The notes beneath the pieces were generated by a model. The model did no database searches and was not told the DNA's origin. It saw only the letters and a list, made by a program, of their open reading frames with translations. Positions 1 to 5,828 of a stretch of DNA of 5,988 bases are shown one piece after another. The stretch is from positions 1-5,988 of the forward strand of contig CAKMZR010000101.1 in NCBI GenBank assembly GCA_929200455.1, read 5' to 3'. Position 1 is the first letter of the stretch; the number at the start of each line of letters is the position of its first letter. This DNA is from an uncultured Alphaproteobacteria bacterium (GTDB taxonomy: Bacteria; Pseudomonadota; Alphaproteobacteria; CAKMZR01). The translations under genes were made by a program, and so were the position numbers.

Positions 1-803
1 TAGATGGTGTTGGGGTCTTTGATTCCTGTATTTTTGATTTTTGCGATTTCTTCTTGATTTTTTGGTTGAAGCTGTCCCATGAAGAATCCGTTGGTACATT
101 GGAGAGCACAAGCGGCGATGACTCCCTCGGGTGCACCGCCGATTCCGAAGTAGGCATCAGAGAGGGTGCCGGGTAGGGACGTTTCAATGGCGGCTTTGAT
201 ATCGCCATCTTGGAGGAGCATGACGCGGACTCCTTTTTCGCGAAGAGCATTGATGTCGTGATAATGGCGTTCTCTATCGAGGCAGGAGACGGCCATATTT
301 TCGAGGGGTTTTCCCATGAATTGGGCGAGAGCGTTGATATTGTGGAGTACGGATTTTTCGAAGGAGATGATTCCTCTTGGGAGTTGCACGGAAGTTGCGA
401 ATTTTTTCATATAGACATCGGGAGCTCTGAGCATGTGATCTTTTTTTGAGGCGGCGATGATGGAGATGGCGTCGGGTCTATTTTCTGCGGTGAGAGTGGT
501 TCCTTCGAGGGGGTCTACGGCGATATCGATGGCGAGTTGAGCATTTTGTTGACCGAAGGTTTCGCCGCAGTAGAGCATGGGAGCTTTATCGCGTTCGCCT
601 TCGCCGATGGCGACGCGTCCTTGGACGGGAAGATTTTTTATGGCGAATCGCATGGCTTCGACGGCGGCTTGGTCTGCGGCGATATTGTCTCCTTTTCCGC
701 GCCAAGAGACGGCGGCAAAGGCGGCGGCTTGTGTTGCGACGTGGAGTGCGTGCGTAAGGGCGGCCCAATTATGGGAATCGGCAGGGGAGGGTTGATCATT
801 CAT
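1..803 (-). CDS. glpX: Class II fructose-1,6-bisphosphatase GlpX (C-terminus beyond window)
   Basis: The product hydrolyses fructose-1,6-bisphosphate to fructose-6-phosphate and phosphate, a cytosolic metal-dependent step of gluconeogenesis. I translated the minus strand from the ATG at 803-801: 267 codons are open to the window edge, of roughly 320-340 usual for the family. GlpX motifs occur in order: GKGDNIAAD (residues 36-44, metal-binding Asp44), AIGEGERDKAPMLY (65-78, metal ligand Glu68), VDPLEGTT (96-103), APDVYMKK (127-134) and GIGGAPEGV (220-228, metal ligand Glu226). Ligand assignments come from remembered alignment to E. coli GlpX. Asn40 replaces the Lys of E. coli DKNTAD, and Lys73 replaces a common Glu or Asp; neither removes a metal ligand. 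No Shine-Dalgarno is visible before the ATG. The gene lies downstream of hom on the same strand, 179 bases away. The family call is very secure; only the C-terminal end is unseen. Confidence 0.96.
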   Translation of the reverse strand, partial: MNDQPSPADSHNWAALTHALHVATQAAAFAAVSWRGKGDNIAADQAAVEAMRFAIKNLPVQGRVAIGEGERDKAPMLYCGETFGQQNAQLAIDIAVDPLEGTTLTAENRPDAISIIAASKKDHMLRAPDVYMKKFATSVQLPRGIISFEKSVLHNINALAQFMGKPLENMAVSCLDRERHYHDINALREKGVRVMLLQDGDIKAAIETSLPGTLSDAYFGIGGAPEGVIAACALQCTNGFFMGQLQPKNQEEIAKIKNTGIKDPNTI

Positions 804-846
804 GAGAGAGGCAGGGGTTTGTGATTGGATTTGGTTGGATGTGAAC

Positions 847-898
847 GGGCTTGAAGCCCCTCGATTGCTGCCTTGAAGTTTGACCGAGTCTTGGCTCG
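847..898. repeat. Two short inverted repeats in the hom-glpX gap
   Basis: GGGCT-TGA-AGCCC (847-859) is a perfect 5-bp stem with a 3-base loop. CGAG-TCTTGG-CTCG (885-898) is a perfect 4-bp stem with a 6-base loop. Neither is followed by a T run in the direction of transcription, so they are not classical terminators. They would fall in the glpX leader or the hom-glpX spacer of the transcript. Nothing else of note was seen in 804-982. Chance occurrence is possible at these lengths. Confidence 0.3.
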
Positions 899-941
899 AA
901 ATTGAAAGTGTGATCGTGACAAGACGAGGCAGACTTGGGAG

Positions 942-970
942 ATAGTAAGTTTTTGAGGGGGAAAAAGCAA
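942..970 (-). promoter_or_regulatory. Candidate sigma70-type promoter for glpX
   Basis: On the minus strand, a TTGCTT -35-like element (970-965) and a TACTAT -10-like element (947-942) are separated by 17 bases. They match the consensus at 3/6 and 4/6 positions. The site lies just after the hom stop and about 140 bases before the glpX ATG, so glpX could be transcribed on its own with a long leader. The match is weak, and read-through from hom is equally possible. Confidence 0.22.
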
Positions 971-982
971 GACATATGGTTT

Positions 983-2320
983 TTAAGAGCTGGGAGAGGG
1001 TTTGAGGATACGAAAGTATTGCATGGAGGAGACGAGGGGTTCTGAAGATGAGGGTTGAGAGATTTGGGCGATATCTTTGAAGGCTTCTTTGATGTGAGCA
1101 AGGGGAGTGTCGTGTGTGATGAAGACGAGGTCGACAAGAGAGGGTTGATTTCCGTACTGAGACATGGAATGGACGGAGATGAGGTGGTCTGAGAGGACGC
1201 GAGAGATGGTGGCGAGGACTCCATAGTTATCGGGGACTTGGAATCGGAGGTAGAAGGGGCAGGTGTATTCTCCCTGAGGGGTAAGTTTTGCGGGGGGGCG
1301 GGGCTTGGATTGAAGAGGGGTGGTGTGTGCGGAGTCGTTCATTTGTGCGAGGTTAATAATATCGGCAACGACGGAAGAGGCTGTCGCTCCTCCGCCGGCC
1401 CCTGGTCCGGTGAAGCTTAGGGAGCCGACGGGTTCGGCTTCTACGGAGATGCAATTCATGACGCCATTTATGGGGTAGAGGATGTGATTTTTGGGTACGA
1501 GAGCGGGAAAGACGGCAACGGTGATGGCGTTACGGTTTTGTTCTGTGATGCCGACGAGCTTGAGGGTGAATCCCATATTTTGAGCGTATGCCATGTCGAA
1601 ATTGGTGATGGAAGAGATGCCTTCGATAGGAATTTCGTGGAAAGGCACGGGGCGTCCAAAGATGATGCGGGCGATGAGGGCGATTTTGTGAGCACTGTCA
1701 TAGCCTTCGATGTCGGCTTCAGGAGAGGCTTCGGCGAATCCTTTATCTTGGGCGTCTTTGATAAGTTCTTGGAGGGTTCCGCCCCCAGTCGCCATTTGGG
1801 AGAGGATGAGGTTGCAGGTCCCGTTGATGATGCCGCTTACGTGATGGACTTTGTTGGCAGCCAGACTGTTTTTGAGGGCGTTGATGATGGGGATTCCGCC
1901 GGCAACTGCGGCCTCGAAAGCGACAATTTTTTGATTTTTTTCGGCTTTTTCCCAGAGAGTCTCACCTGATTCGGCGAGCATGGCCTTATTGGCACTTACG
2001 AGATGTCGTCCCTTGTCAAGTGCGGCCTCGGAGACTTCAAAGGCGATGCCGTCTTTTCCTCCGATAAGTTCGATGATGGCATCAGCAGGAGCCTCTTGGA
2101 CCATGGAGAGAGGGTCGTCATACCACTGAGGGTTCCAAGGAAGTTCTGAGGTTGAGAAGGATCGTTGTTTGTGGGGGTTGCGTGCGGAGAGTCCTGTGAT
2201 GACAAGGGGTCTTCCAGCCTTTGAGCTTAGGTCGTCGGCGTGGTGGTGGAGAAGGTTGACAACGCTTGATCCGACAGTGCCGAGTCCGGCAATGGCGACG
2301 CGAAAGGGAGGAGGGTTCAT
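983..2320 (-). CDS. hom: Homoserine dehydrogenase with C-terminal ACT domain
   Basis: The enzyme reduces aspartate-4-semialdehyde to homoserine with NAD(P)H, the branch point towards threonine and methionine. The 445-residue product has the full single-function layout. It shows a Rossmann nucleotide-binding motif GLGTVG (12-17), IIELIGG (82-88), SANKAM (109-114), EAAVAGGIPII (136-146) and GIINGTCNLILSQM (163-176). The catalytic segment ADIEGYDSAHK (202-212) carries the conserved Asp208 and Lys212, and GPGAGGGATASSVVAD spans 305-320. A proline-rich linker (about 335-350) leads to an ACT domain (about 354-430; FQVPDNYGVLATIS), which in this family often mediates threonine feedback. The ATG at 2320 is preferred because homology begins there (MNPPPFRVAIAG); an in-frame GTG at 2383 adds 21 residues unlike the family. 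No clear Shine-Dalgarno is seen. It is the middle gene of the leftward group, between the transglycosylase and glpX. Confidence 0.96.
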   Translation of the reverse strand: MNPPPFRVAIAGLGTVGSSVVNLLHHHADDLSSKAGRPLVITGLSARNPHKQRSFSTSELPWNPQWYDDPLSMVQEAPADAIIELIGGKDGIAFEVSEAALDKGRHLVSANKAMLAESGETLWEKAEKNQKIVAFEAAVAGGIPIINALKNSLAANKVHHVSGIINGTCNLILSQMATGGGTLQELIKDAQDKGFAEASPEADIEGYDSAHKIALIARIIFGRPVPFHEIPIEGISSITNFDMAYAQNMGFTLKLVGITEQNRNAITVAVFPALVPKNHILYPINGVMNCISVEAEPVGSLSFTGPGAGGGATASSVVADIINLAQMNDSAHTTPLQSKPRPPAKLTPQGEYTCPFYLRFQVPDNYGVLATISRVLSDHLISVHSMSQYGNQPSLVDLVFITHDTPLAHIKEAFKDIAQISQPSSSEPLVSSMQYFRILKPSPSS

Positions 2321-2342
2321 GGCAAACGATCCGAGACGAGGG

Positions 2343-2385
2343 GTGTAAAAACAAAGGCTGTGTAAAAGTGAAGGCGGTGTCACCG
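2343..2385. promoter_or_regulatory. Possible operator region upstream of hom
   Basis: Just upstream of the hom ATG, two exact copies of GTGTAAAA (2343-2350 and 2360-2367) lie 17 bases apart. A perfect palindrome CGGTG-T-CACCG (2375-2385) follows. Spaced direct repeats plus a palindrome in a leader or promoter can be regulator-binding sites, but I recognise no regulator consensus. The palindrome also contains the alternative GTG start (2383). Short length makes coincidence plausible. Confidence 0.25.
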
Positions 2386-2432
2386 AGCCTACAGGAAATG
2401 TTCTAGCAGAAGAGGAGGGGATAGGCTAGCCC

Positions 2433-2447
2433 TCTCATGGTGTGAGA
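2433..2447. repeat. Short hairpin after the transglycosylase gene
   Basis: TCTCA-TGGTG-TGAGA is a perfect 5-bp stem with a 5-base loop, 15 bases downstream of the transglycosylase stop on the minus strand. A second possible stem, GAGGG (2415-2419) with CCCTC (2430-2434), overlaps it by two bases. No T tract follows on the minus strand, so an intrinsic terminator is not supported. The pair could reduce read-through into hom or protect a 3' end. Confidence 0.25.
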
Positions 2448-2461
2448 AGCGAAGGTGAGGA

Positions 2462-3520
2462 TTAAGGAAGGAATTCGGAGTCTTGAGAGGGAGGGTTTTG
2501 TTCCCATTCGTCTAATTTTTGGAGGAGCCACTGTTCGCTTGTATTGACGTTTTGGTTGTCTTTGAGGGAGTGGTAGATGATGGTATTTTCTGCAAGGTCG
2601 GGGGTTGAATTTTGGGGGGGCGTTTTTTCTTCTTTTGGCTCTGGGGCTTTGAGAGCAGGAGATAGGACACGGGCACGCGCAGTGATTTCGTCGCGTTGTT
2701 GTTGCTTGTAGAGTGAAGGTCGAGACCATTTTCCGGCGTCTGTTCCTTCGAGTTCTTTTCGACGTGCTTCAATTTTGGCTTGTTGTTCTGCGCGAATTTG
2801 GGCTTTTTCTGCCCGTTCCAAGATTTGTTTTTGACGTTGTTGTTCGTTGGAAAGAGAGATGACGTCTTGATGGTCTTTTCGTCGTTTTTTTCGGAGTTCA
2901 GCCCACTGTCCCATGACTTTTTTGCCATAAGGTTGTCCGAATTCCTGTTTTCTTGAGTGGTATCCTTCGACAGCATGAGACCAAGTGCCGAGGTCTTTTT
3001 TGAGGGAGACAAGGAAGTTGGCGGCGTAAGCGGTATTGTAGATGGGGTCGAACATTTCCGCGAGGTCTGAGAAGGCATTTTTGTGGTAGCGGACATTGAT
3101 CTGCATACAGCCGATGTCGATATTGGAGATTCCGTGGGCGAAGAAGGTTTCAGCGGCGTTGATGGCGAGTTCTGGTGTTTCGTAGAAGTGTCCTTTTCCG
3201 TTGACGGTGAGGGACCATGGCCAGATGAGCGGATTTTTTTCTGTACCTTGCCAGCGTCCGGCTTCGACGAGGGCGATGGCGGTGAGGAGGTCTTGGGGAA
3301 TATCTTTTTGTTTTTCAGCTTCTGTGATGCTTTGGTGGCAGACATCGCGAGGAAGTTTCCCGTCAAAGACGGTGTCGGCAAGGGATCCTGAAAGGGGGTG
3401 TCCGTCTACGGAAGTGATATTGAAATGGGTTTCTTGAGCGGATAGGAAGGCGAAAGGGGAAAAAAAAACGAAGAAGAGAGCGGAAACACGCACATAGTTC
3501 TTGATGAATGCCACGAACAT
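2462..3520 (-). CDS. Secreted lytic transglycosylase (SLT domain) with charged C-terminal extension
   Basis: The predicted 352-residue exported enzyme cleaves peptidoglycan glycan strands, forming 1,6-anhydromuramyl ends. A signal peptide (about 1-28; hydrophobic VSALFFVFFSPFAFLSA) precedes the SLT/lysozyme-like domain, about 60-205. LLTAIALVEAGRW (78-90) holds the presumed catalytic Glu86. It is followed by WPWSLTVNGKG (100-110), IDIGCMQINVRYH (134-146), the GxMQxN signature, FDPIYNTAYAANFL (157-170) and VEGYHS (184-189). After the domain come a very charged, probably coiled-coil stretch (about 208-260) and a low-complexity Pro/Gln/Glu tail to 352. The ATG at 3520 is chosen because it puts the signal peptide at the N-terminus; the in-frame ATG at 3580 adds 20 polar residues before it. 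No strong Shine-Dalgarno is seen. The domain call is secure; the specific role (cell-wall turnover, or assembly of an envelope machine) is unknown. It is transcribed divergently from the Sel1-repeat gene. Confidence 0.9.
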   Translation of the reverse strand: MFVAFIKNYVRVSALFFVFFSPFAFLSAQETHFNITSVDGHPLSGSLADTVFDGKLPRDVCHQSITEAEKQKDIPQDLLTAIALVEAGRWQGTEKNPLIWPWSLTVNGKGHFYETPELAINAAETFFAHGISNIDIGCMQINVRYHKNAFSDLAEMFDPIYNTAYAANFLVSLKKDLGTWSHAVEGYHSRKQEFGQPYGKKVMGQWAELRKKRRKDHQDVISLSNEQQRQKQILERAEKAQIRAEQQAKIEARRKELEGTDAGKWSRPSLYKQQQRDEITARARVLSPALKAPEPKEEKTPPQNSTPDLAENTIIYHSLKDNQNVNTSEQWLLQKLDEWEQNPPSQDSEFLP

Positions 3521-3784
3521 CTTCACACTATGTTTAGGGTTGTGTGTATTTTTTCTTGAAATGTTAAGGCTGGGAAGCATGATGGTTAGGGGGAATTTGA
3601 GAGGGTGGGAGTCTTGAGGGCGGTTTTTGAAGGCGGTTTTACGTCAGGTTGTGAGGAAAGAGCGAGACGAAGACATGAGGATAGGTACTGATAGGATTGT
3701 GACAGGAAAAAGGCAAAAGGTAAAGGGTCTTGAGATGTGCTGTTTGGGTTTCTGGTTGTGTGAAGAGAAGCAAAGGGAGATGAG
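3521..3784. promoter_or_regulatory. Divergent intergenic region between transglycosylase and Sel1 genes
   Basis: These 264 bases separate two oppositely transcribed genes, so promoters for both should lie here, but I find no strong -35/-10 pair. Weak candidates are TTCAAG with TAAACA 18 bases on for the leftward gene, and TTGTGA (3697-3702) with TAAAGG (3721-3726) for the rightward gene. A near-perfect 12-base direct repeat, GAGGGCGGTTTT / GAAGGCGGTTTT, occurs at 3616-3627 and 3629-3640 with a 13-base period. No RNA gene or conserved small reading frame is apparent. Confidence 0.4.
3775..3780 (+). promoter_or_regulatory. Shine-Dalgarno of the Sel1-repeat gene
   Basis: GGGAGA lies four bases before the first ATG (3785) and seven before a second, tandem ATG (3788). 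Either start gives the same signal peptide. The clear purine-rich site contrasts with the leftward genes of this window. Confidence 0.6.
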
Positions 3785-4960
3785 ATGATGGGAAGAGGAG
3801 GAATAGTCTTTCTTTTGTGGATGAGTGGGGTGTTGACGGTTTTGTGGTCTATGCCTGTGTATGCGGATATAGCGGACGCGATGAAGTACTTTAATCGTGG
3901 TGATTACACGAAGGCGTTTCGAGAGTTTCGGAAGCTTGCGAACGAGGGGAACGTGGAGGCCTATTTTATTTTGGGTCGATCTTACGCGGAGGGAGACGGT
4001 CTTGATAGGGATTATGGGAAGGCTATAGATTTTTTGAGGAGTGCGGCGGATTCTGGACATGCGGAAGCGGCGTTGATGTTGGCGGTTCTTGCAGAAGAAG
4101 GTCGAGGTGTGGGTCCTGACGCACACATGGCACGTCGTTATTTTCGTATAGCGGCGGACAAGGGCGTGAACGAGGCACGTTTTCGCCTTGCGTTGATGTT
4201 GGAAAGGGGAGAAGGCGGTGCGTTGGATCCGTCTGAGGGCTTGCGTTACTTGAAACTTGCAGCAGACGAAGGCGATCCGGATGCGGCCTTTCATTACGGA
4301 ACACTGTTGGAGGAGGGTCGGTATGTGCCACGAAATTTTGAGTTGGCGTATGATTATTATGATTTGGCGGCGTTGCAGGGTCACTTGAATGCGATTTACA
4401 ACATAGGTGTGATGTATTTTTACGGTCGTGGCTTGTTGGCAAGTGAAGAGGAGGCTTTTCGTTATTTTGAGATAGCCGCAGAGCGTGGATTCCCTCGGGC
4501 ACAAAACCATGTGGCGTGGATGTACAAGTATGGGAGGGGTATAGGACAAGATTTTGAGAAGTCTGCACGTTACTATCGTTTGGCGGCGGAGCAGAATTTT
4601 CCGGATGCACAGTTGAACATGGGTTTATATCTTGTGGCGGGACTTGGTGTAGCGAAGAATTATGATGAGGCGGCTTCTTATTTTGAGGATGCGGCCCGTC
4701 AGGGGGATAGGGAGGCTCAGTTTGATTTGGGATTGATGTATTTTTATGGTCTTGGGGTGGAGCAGAATAGGATGATAGCTTCGGAACTGTTTAGGTTGTC
4801 GATGAACAAAGGTCTGGATAGGGCGGAAAAGTTTTATCATTTGGCTTTGCAAGGGTTGCCGAAGACGGAGGAGGAAGAGGAGTTTGAGCCTGAGGATATA
4901 GAAGATATTTTTGATGTGAATCGTCTTCGGGAAGAGGAGCCTAAGCAGAATGAGAACTGA
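3785..4960 (+). CDS. Secreted Sel1-like repeat protein
   Basis: The 391-residue product has an N-terminal signal peptide (hydrophobic 7-21, likely cleavage after PVYA, near residue 27) and so should be periplasmic or secreted. A TPR-like helix pair (28-54) leads into about eight tandem Sel1-like repeats of roughly 36 residues, from about 56 to 344. Typical elements recur, such as LGRSYAEGDGL, AWMYKYGRGIGQD and LGLMYFYGLGVEQN, each followed by a helix ending in AA-(D/E)-(K/R/E)-G. The last repeat is degenerate. The C-terminal tail (about 360-388) is strongly acidic, with a run of five Glu at 362-366. Sel1 repeats form an alpha-solenoid that binds other proteins; known members act in envelope signalling, exopolysaccharide control or host contact, but no specific function or partner can be read here. 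The gene is divergent from the transglycosylase and 108 bases upstream of etfB. Confidence 0.92.
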   Translation: MMGRGGIVFLLWMSGVLTVLWSMPVYADIADAMKYFNRGDYTKAFREFRKLANEGNVEAYFILGRSYAEGDGLDRDYGKAIDFLRSAADSGHAEAALMLAVLAEEGRGVGPDAHMARRYFRIAADKGVNEARFRLALMLERGEGGALDPSEGLRYLKLAADEGDPDAAFHYGTLLEEGRYVPRNFELAYDYYDLAALQGHLNAIYNIGVMYFYGRGLLASEEEAFRYFEIAAERGFPRAQNHVAWMYKYGRGIGQDFEKSARYYRLAAEQNFPDAQLNMGLYLVAGLGVAKNYDEAASYFEDAARQGDREAQFDLGLMYFYGLGVEQNRMIASELFRLSMNKGLDRAEKFYHLALQGLPKTEEEEEFEPEDIEDIFDVNRLREEEPKQNEN

Positions 4961-5068
4961 GGGTACAATAGGGTGAAAAAAGGGTGGAAAGGTTCGAGAG
5001 AATGGGTTAGAAGCGGTGAGGATTTATTGGTTGTGTATTCTGCATGGCAGTAGAAGTATAGGGAGAGA
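4961..5068 (+). other. Spacer between the Sel1 gene and etfB
   Basis: This 108-base gap has no visible hairpin plus T-run terminator and no strong promoter. GGGAG at 5061-5065 is the probable ribosome binding site of etfB. Whether etfB is cotranscribed with the Sel1-repeat gene cannot be decided from the sequence; the unrelated functions suggest separate units. Confidence 0.4.
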
Positions 5069-5827
5069 GTGTTGAAAGTTATAGTTGGCGTGAAGAGGGT
5101 GATAGATTACAATGTGCGTGTACGGGTGAAGTCGGACGGTTTGGGAGTTGATCTTGACAATGTGAAGATGGCGATGAATCCGTTTGATGAGGTTGCGGTG
5201 GAGGAGGCTATACGGCTGAGGGAGAGAGGTCTTGCGGAGGAGGTGGTTGTGGTGAGTGTGGGAGGGAGTAAGAGTCAGGATGTCTTGAGGATGGCGTTGG
5301 CATTGGGGGTGGATCGTGCGATTTTGGTGGAGTGTGAGGGAGAAGTGGAGCCCTTGCAGGTGGCGAAGATTTTGCGGGGTGTGTGTGAGAGGGAGAGTCC
5401 ACGGATGGTATTATTGGGTAAGCAGGCGATAGATGATGATTCGAATCACACGGCACAGATGTTGGCGGGTTTATGGGATTGTCCTCAGGCGACGTTTGTG
5501 TCGTCGATGGAGGTTGATGGAGATGGCGTGAGGGTGGGTCGAGAGGTTGACGGGGGTATAGAGAAGATTTGGGTGGGTTATCCTTGTGTGGTGTCTGTAG
5601 ATTTGCGTTTGAACGAGCCACGTTATGCGTCATTGCCGAACATTATGAAGGCGAAGAAGAAGCCTTTGGAGGTGATTTCTGCGTTGGATGTGGGTGTGTC
5701 TGTGGAGAATCGTTTGGAGGTTGTGAGGGTTGAGGAGCCACCTGAGCGTGCGCGAGGTGTGAGGGTTGGAGATGTGAAGGAGTTGGTGTCGGGTTTGAGG
5801 GCTTCTGGGATATTGTCGGAGGATTAG
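5069..5827 (+). CDS. etfB: Electron transfer flavoprotein beta subunit
   Basis: This is the small subunit of the FAD- and AMP-containing electron transfer flavoprotein. The heterodimer accepts electrons from acyl-CoA and related dehydrogenases and passes them to ETF-quinone oxidoreductase. At 252 residues it has normal length and is complete. Family landmarks are KVIVGVKRVIDYNVRVRVK (3-21), MNPFDEVAVEEAIRL (36-50), LLGKQAIDDDSNHTAQMLAGL (115-135, nucleotide-binding) and the EtfB signature plus dehydrogenase-recognition loop RLNEPRYASLPNIMKAKKKP (180-199) with the partner-anchoring Leu189. The start is not ATG: either GTG at 5069 (MLKVIV) or TTG at 5072. TTG gives the usual MKV start and a better 6-base spacing from GGGAG, whereas GTG is the commoner initiator; the difference is one residue. 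etfA begins two bases after its stop, so the two are surely cotranscribed and probably translationally linked. Confidence 0.97.
   Translation: MLKVIVGVKRVIDYNVRVRVKSDGLGVDLDNVKMAMNPFDEVAVEEAIRLRERGLAEEVVVVSVGGSKSQDVLRMALALGVDRAILVECEGEVEPLQVAKILRGVCERESPRMVLLGKQAIDDDSNHTAQMLAGLWDCPQATFVSSMEVDGDGVRVGREVDGGIEKIWVGYPCVVSVDLRLNEPRYASLPNIMKAKKKPLEVISALDVGVSVENRLEVVRVEEPPERARGVRVGDVKELVSGLRASGILSED
5818..5823 (+). promoter_or_regulatory. Shine-Dalgarno of etfA, inside the end of etfB
   Basis: GGAGGA lies five bases before the etfA ATG and within the last codons of etfB. It is the strongest ribosome binding site in the window and supports coupled, equimolar synthesis of the two flavoprotein subunits. 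Confidence 0.75.
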
Positions 5828-5828
5828 G

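Noticed and set aside
210..824. Plus-strand frames opposite glpX
   Set aside because: They are complements of conserved GlpX segments and have no motif of their own.
796..1224. A 142-codon minus-strand frame spanning the end of hom and the hom-glpX gap
   Set aside because: It overlaps the ACT domain of hom out of frame and the start of glpX, is Ser/Pro-rich and has no family features.
1484..1969. A 161-codon open frame on the plus strand opposite hom
   Set aside because: It overlaps the conserved catalytic part of hom, has a Gly/Asp/Phe-rich composition typical of a complement frame, and shows no recognisable domain.
2415..2447. Intrinsic terminator between the transglycosylase gene and hom
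   Set aside because: Small stems exist but no T run follows on the minus strand.
2512..3381. A 289-codon open frame on the minus strand overlapping the transglycosylase in another frame
   Set aside because: It is a Ser/Lys/Pro/Thr-rich frame shadow; the other frame carries the signal peptide and the SLT motifs.
3644..4549. A 301-codon open frame on the minus strand opposite the Sel1-repeat gene
   Set aside because: The translation is low-complexity and rich in Arg, His, Thr and Ser with no family motif. It lies fully opposite a clear gene, and the C/A-rich complement is poor in stop codons.
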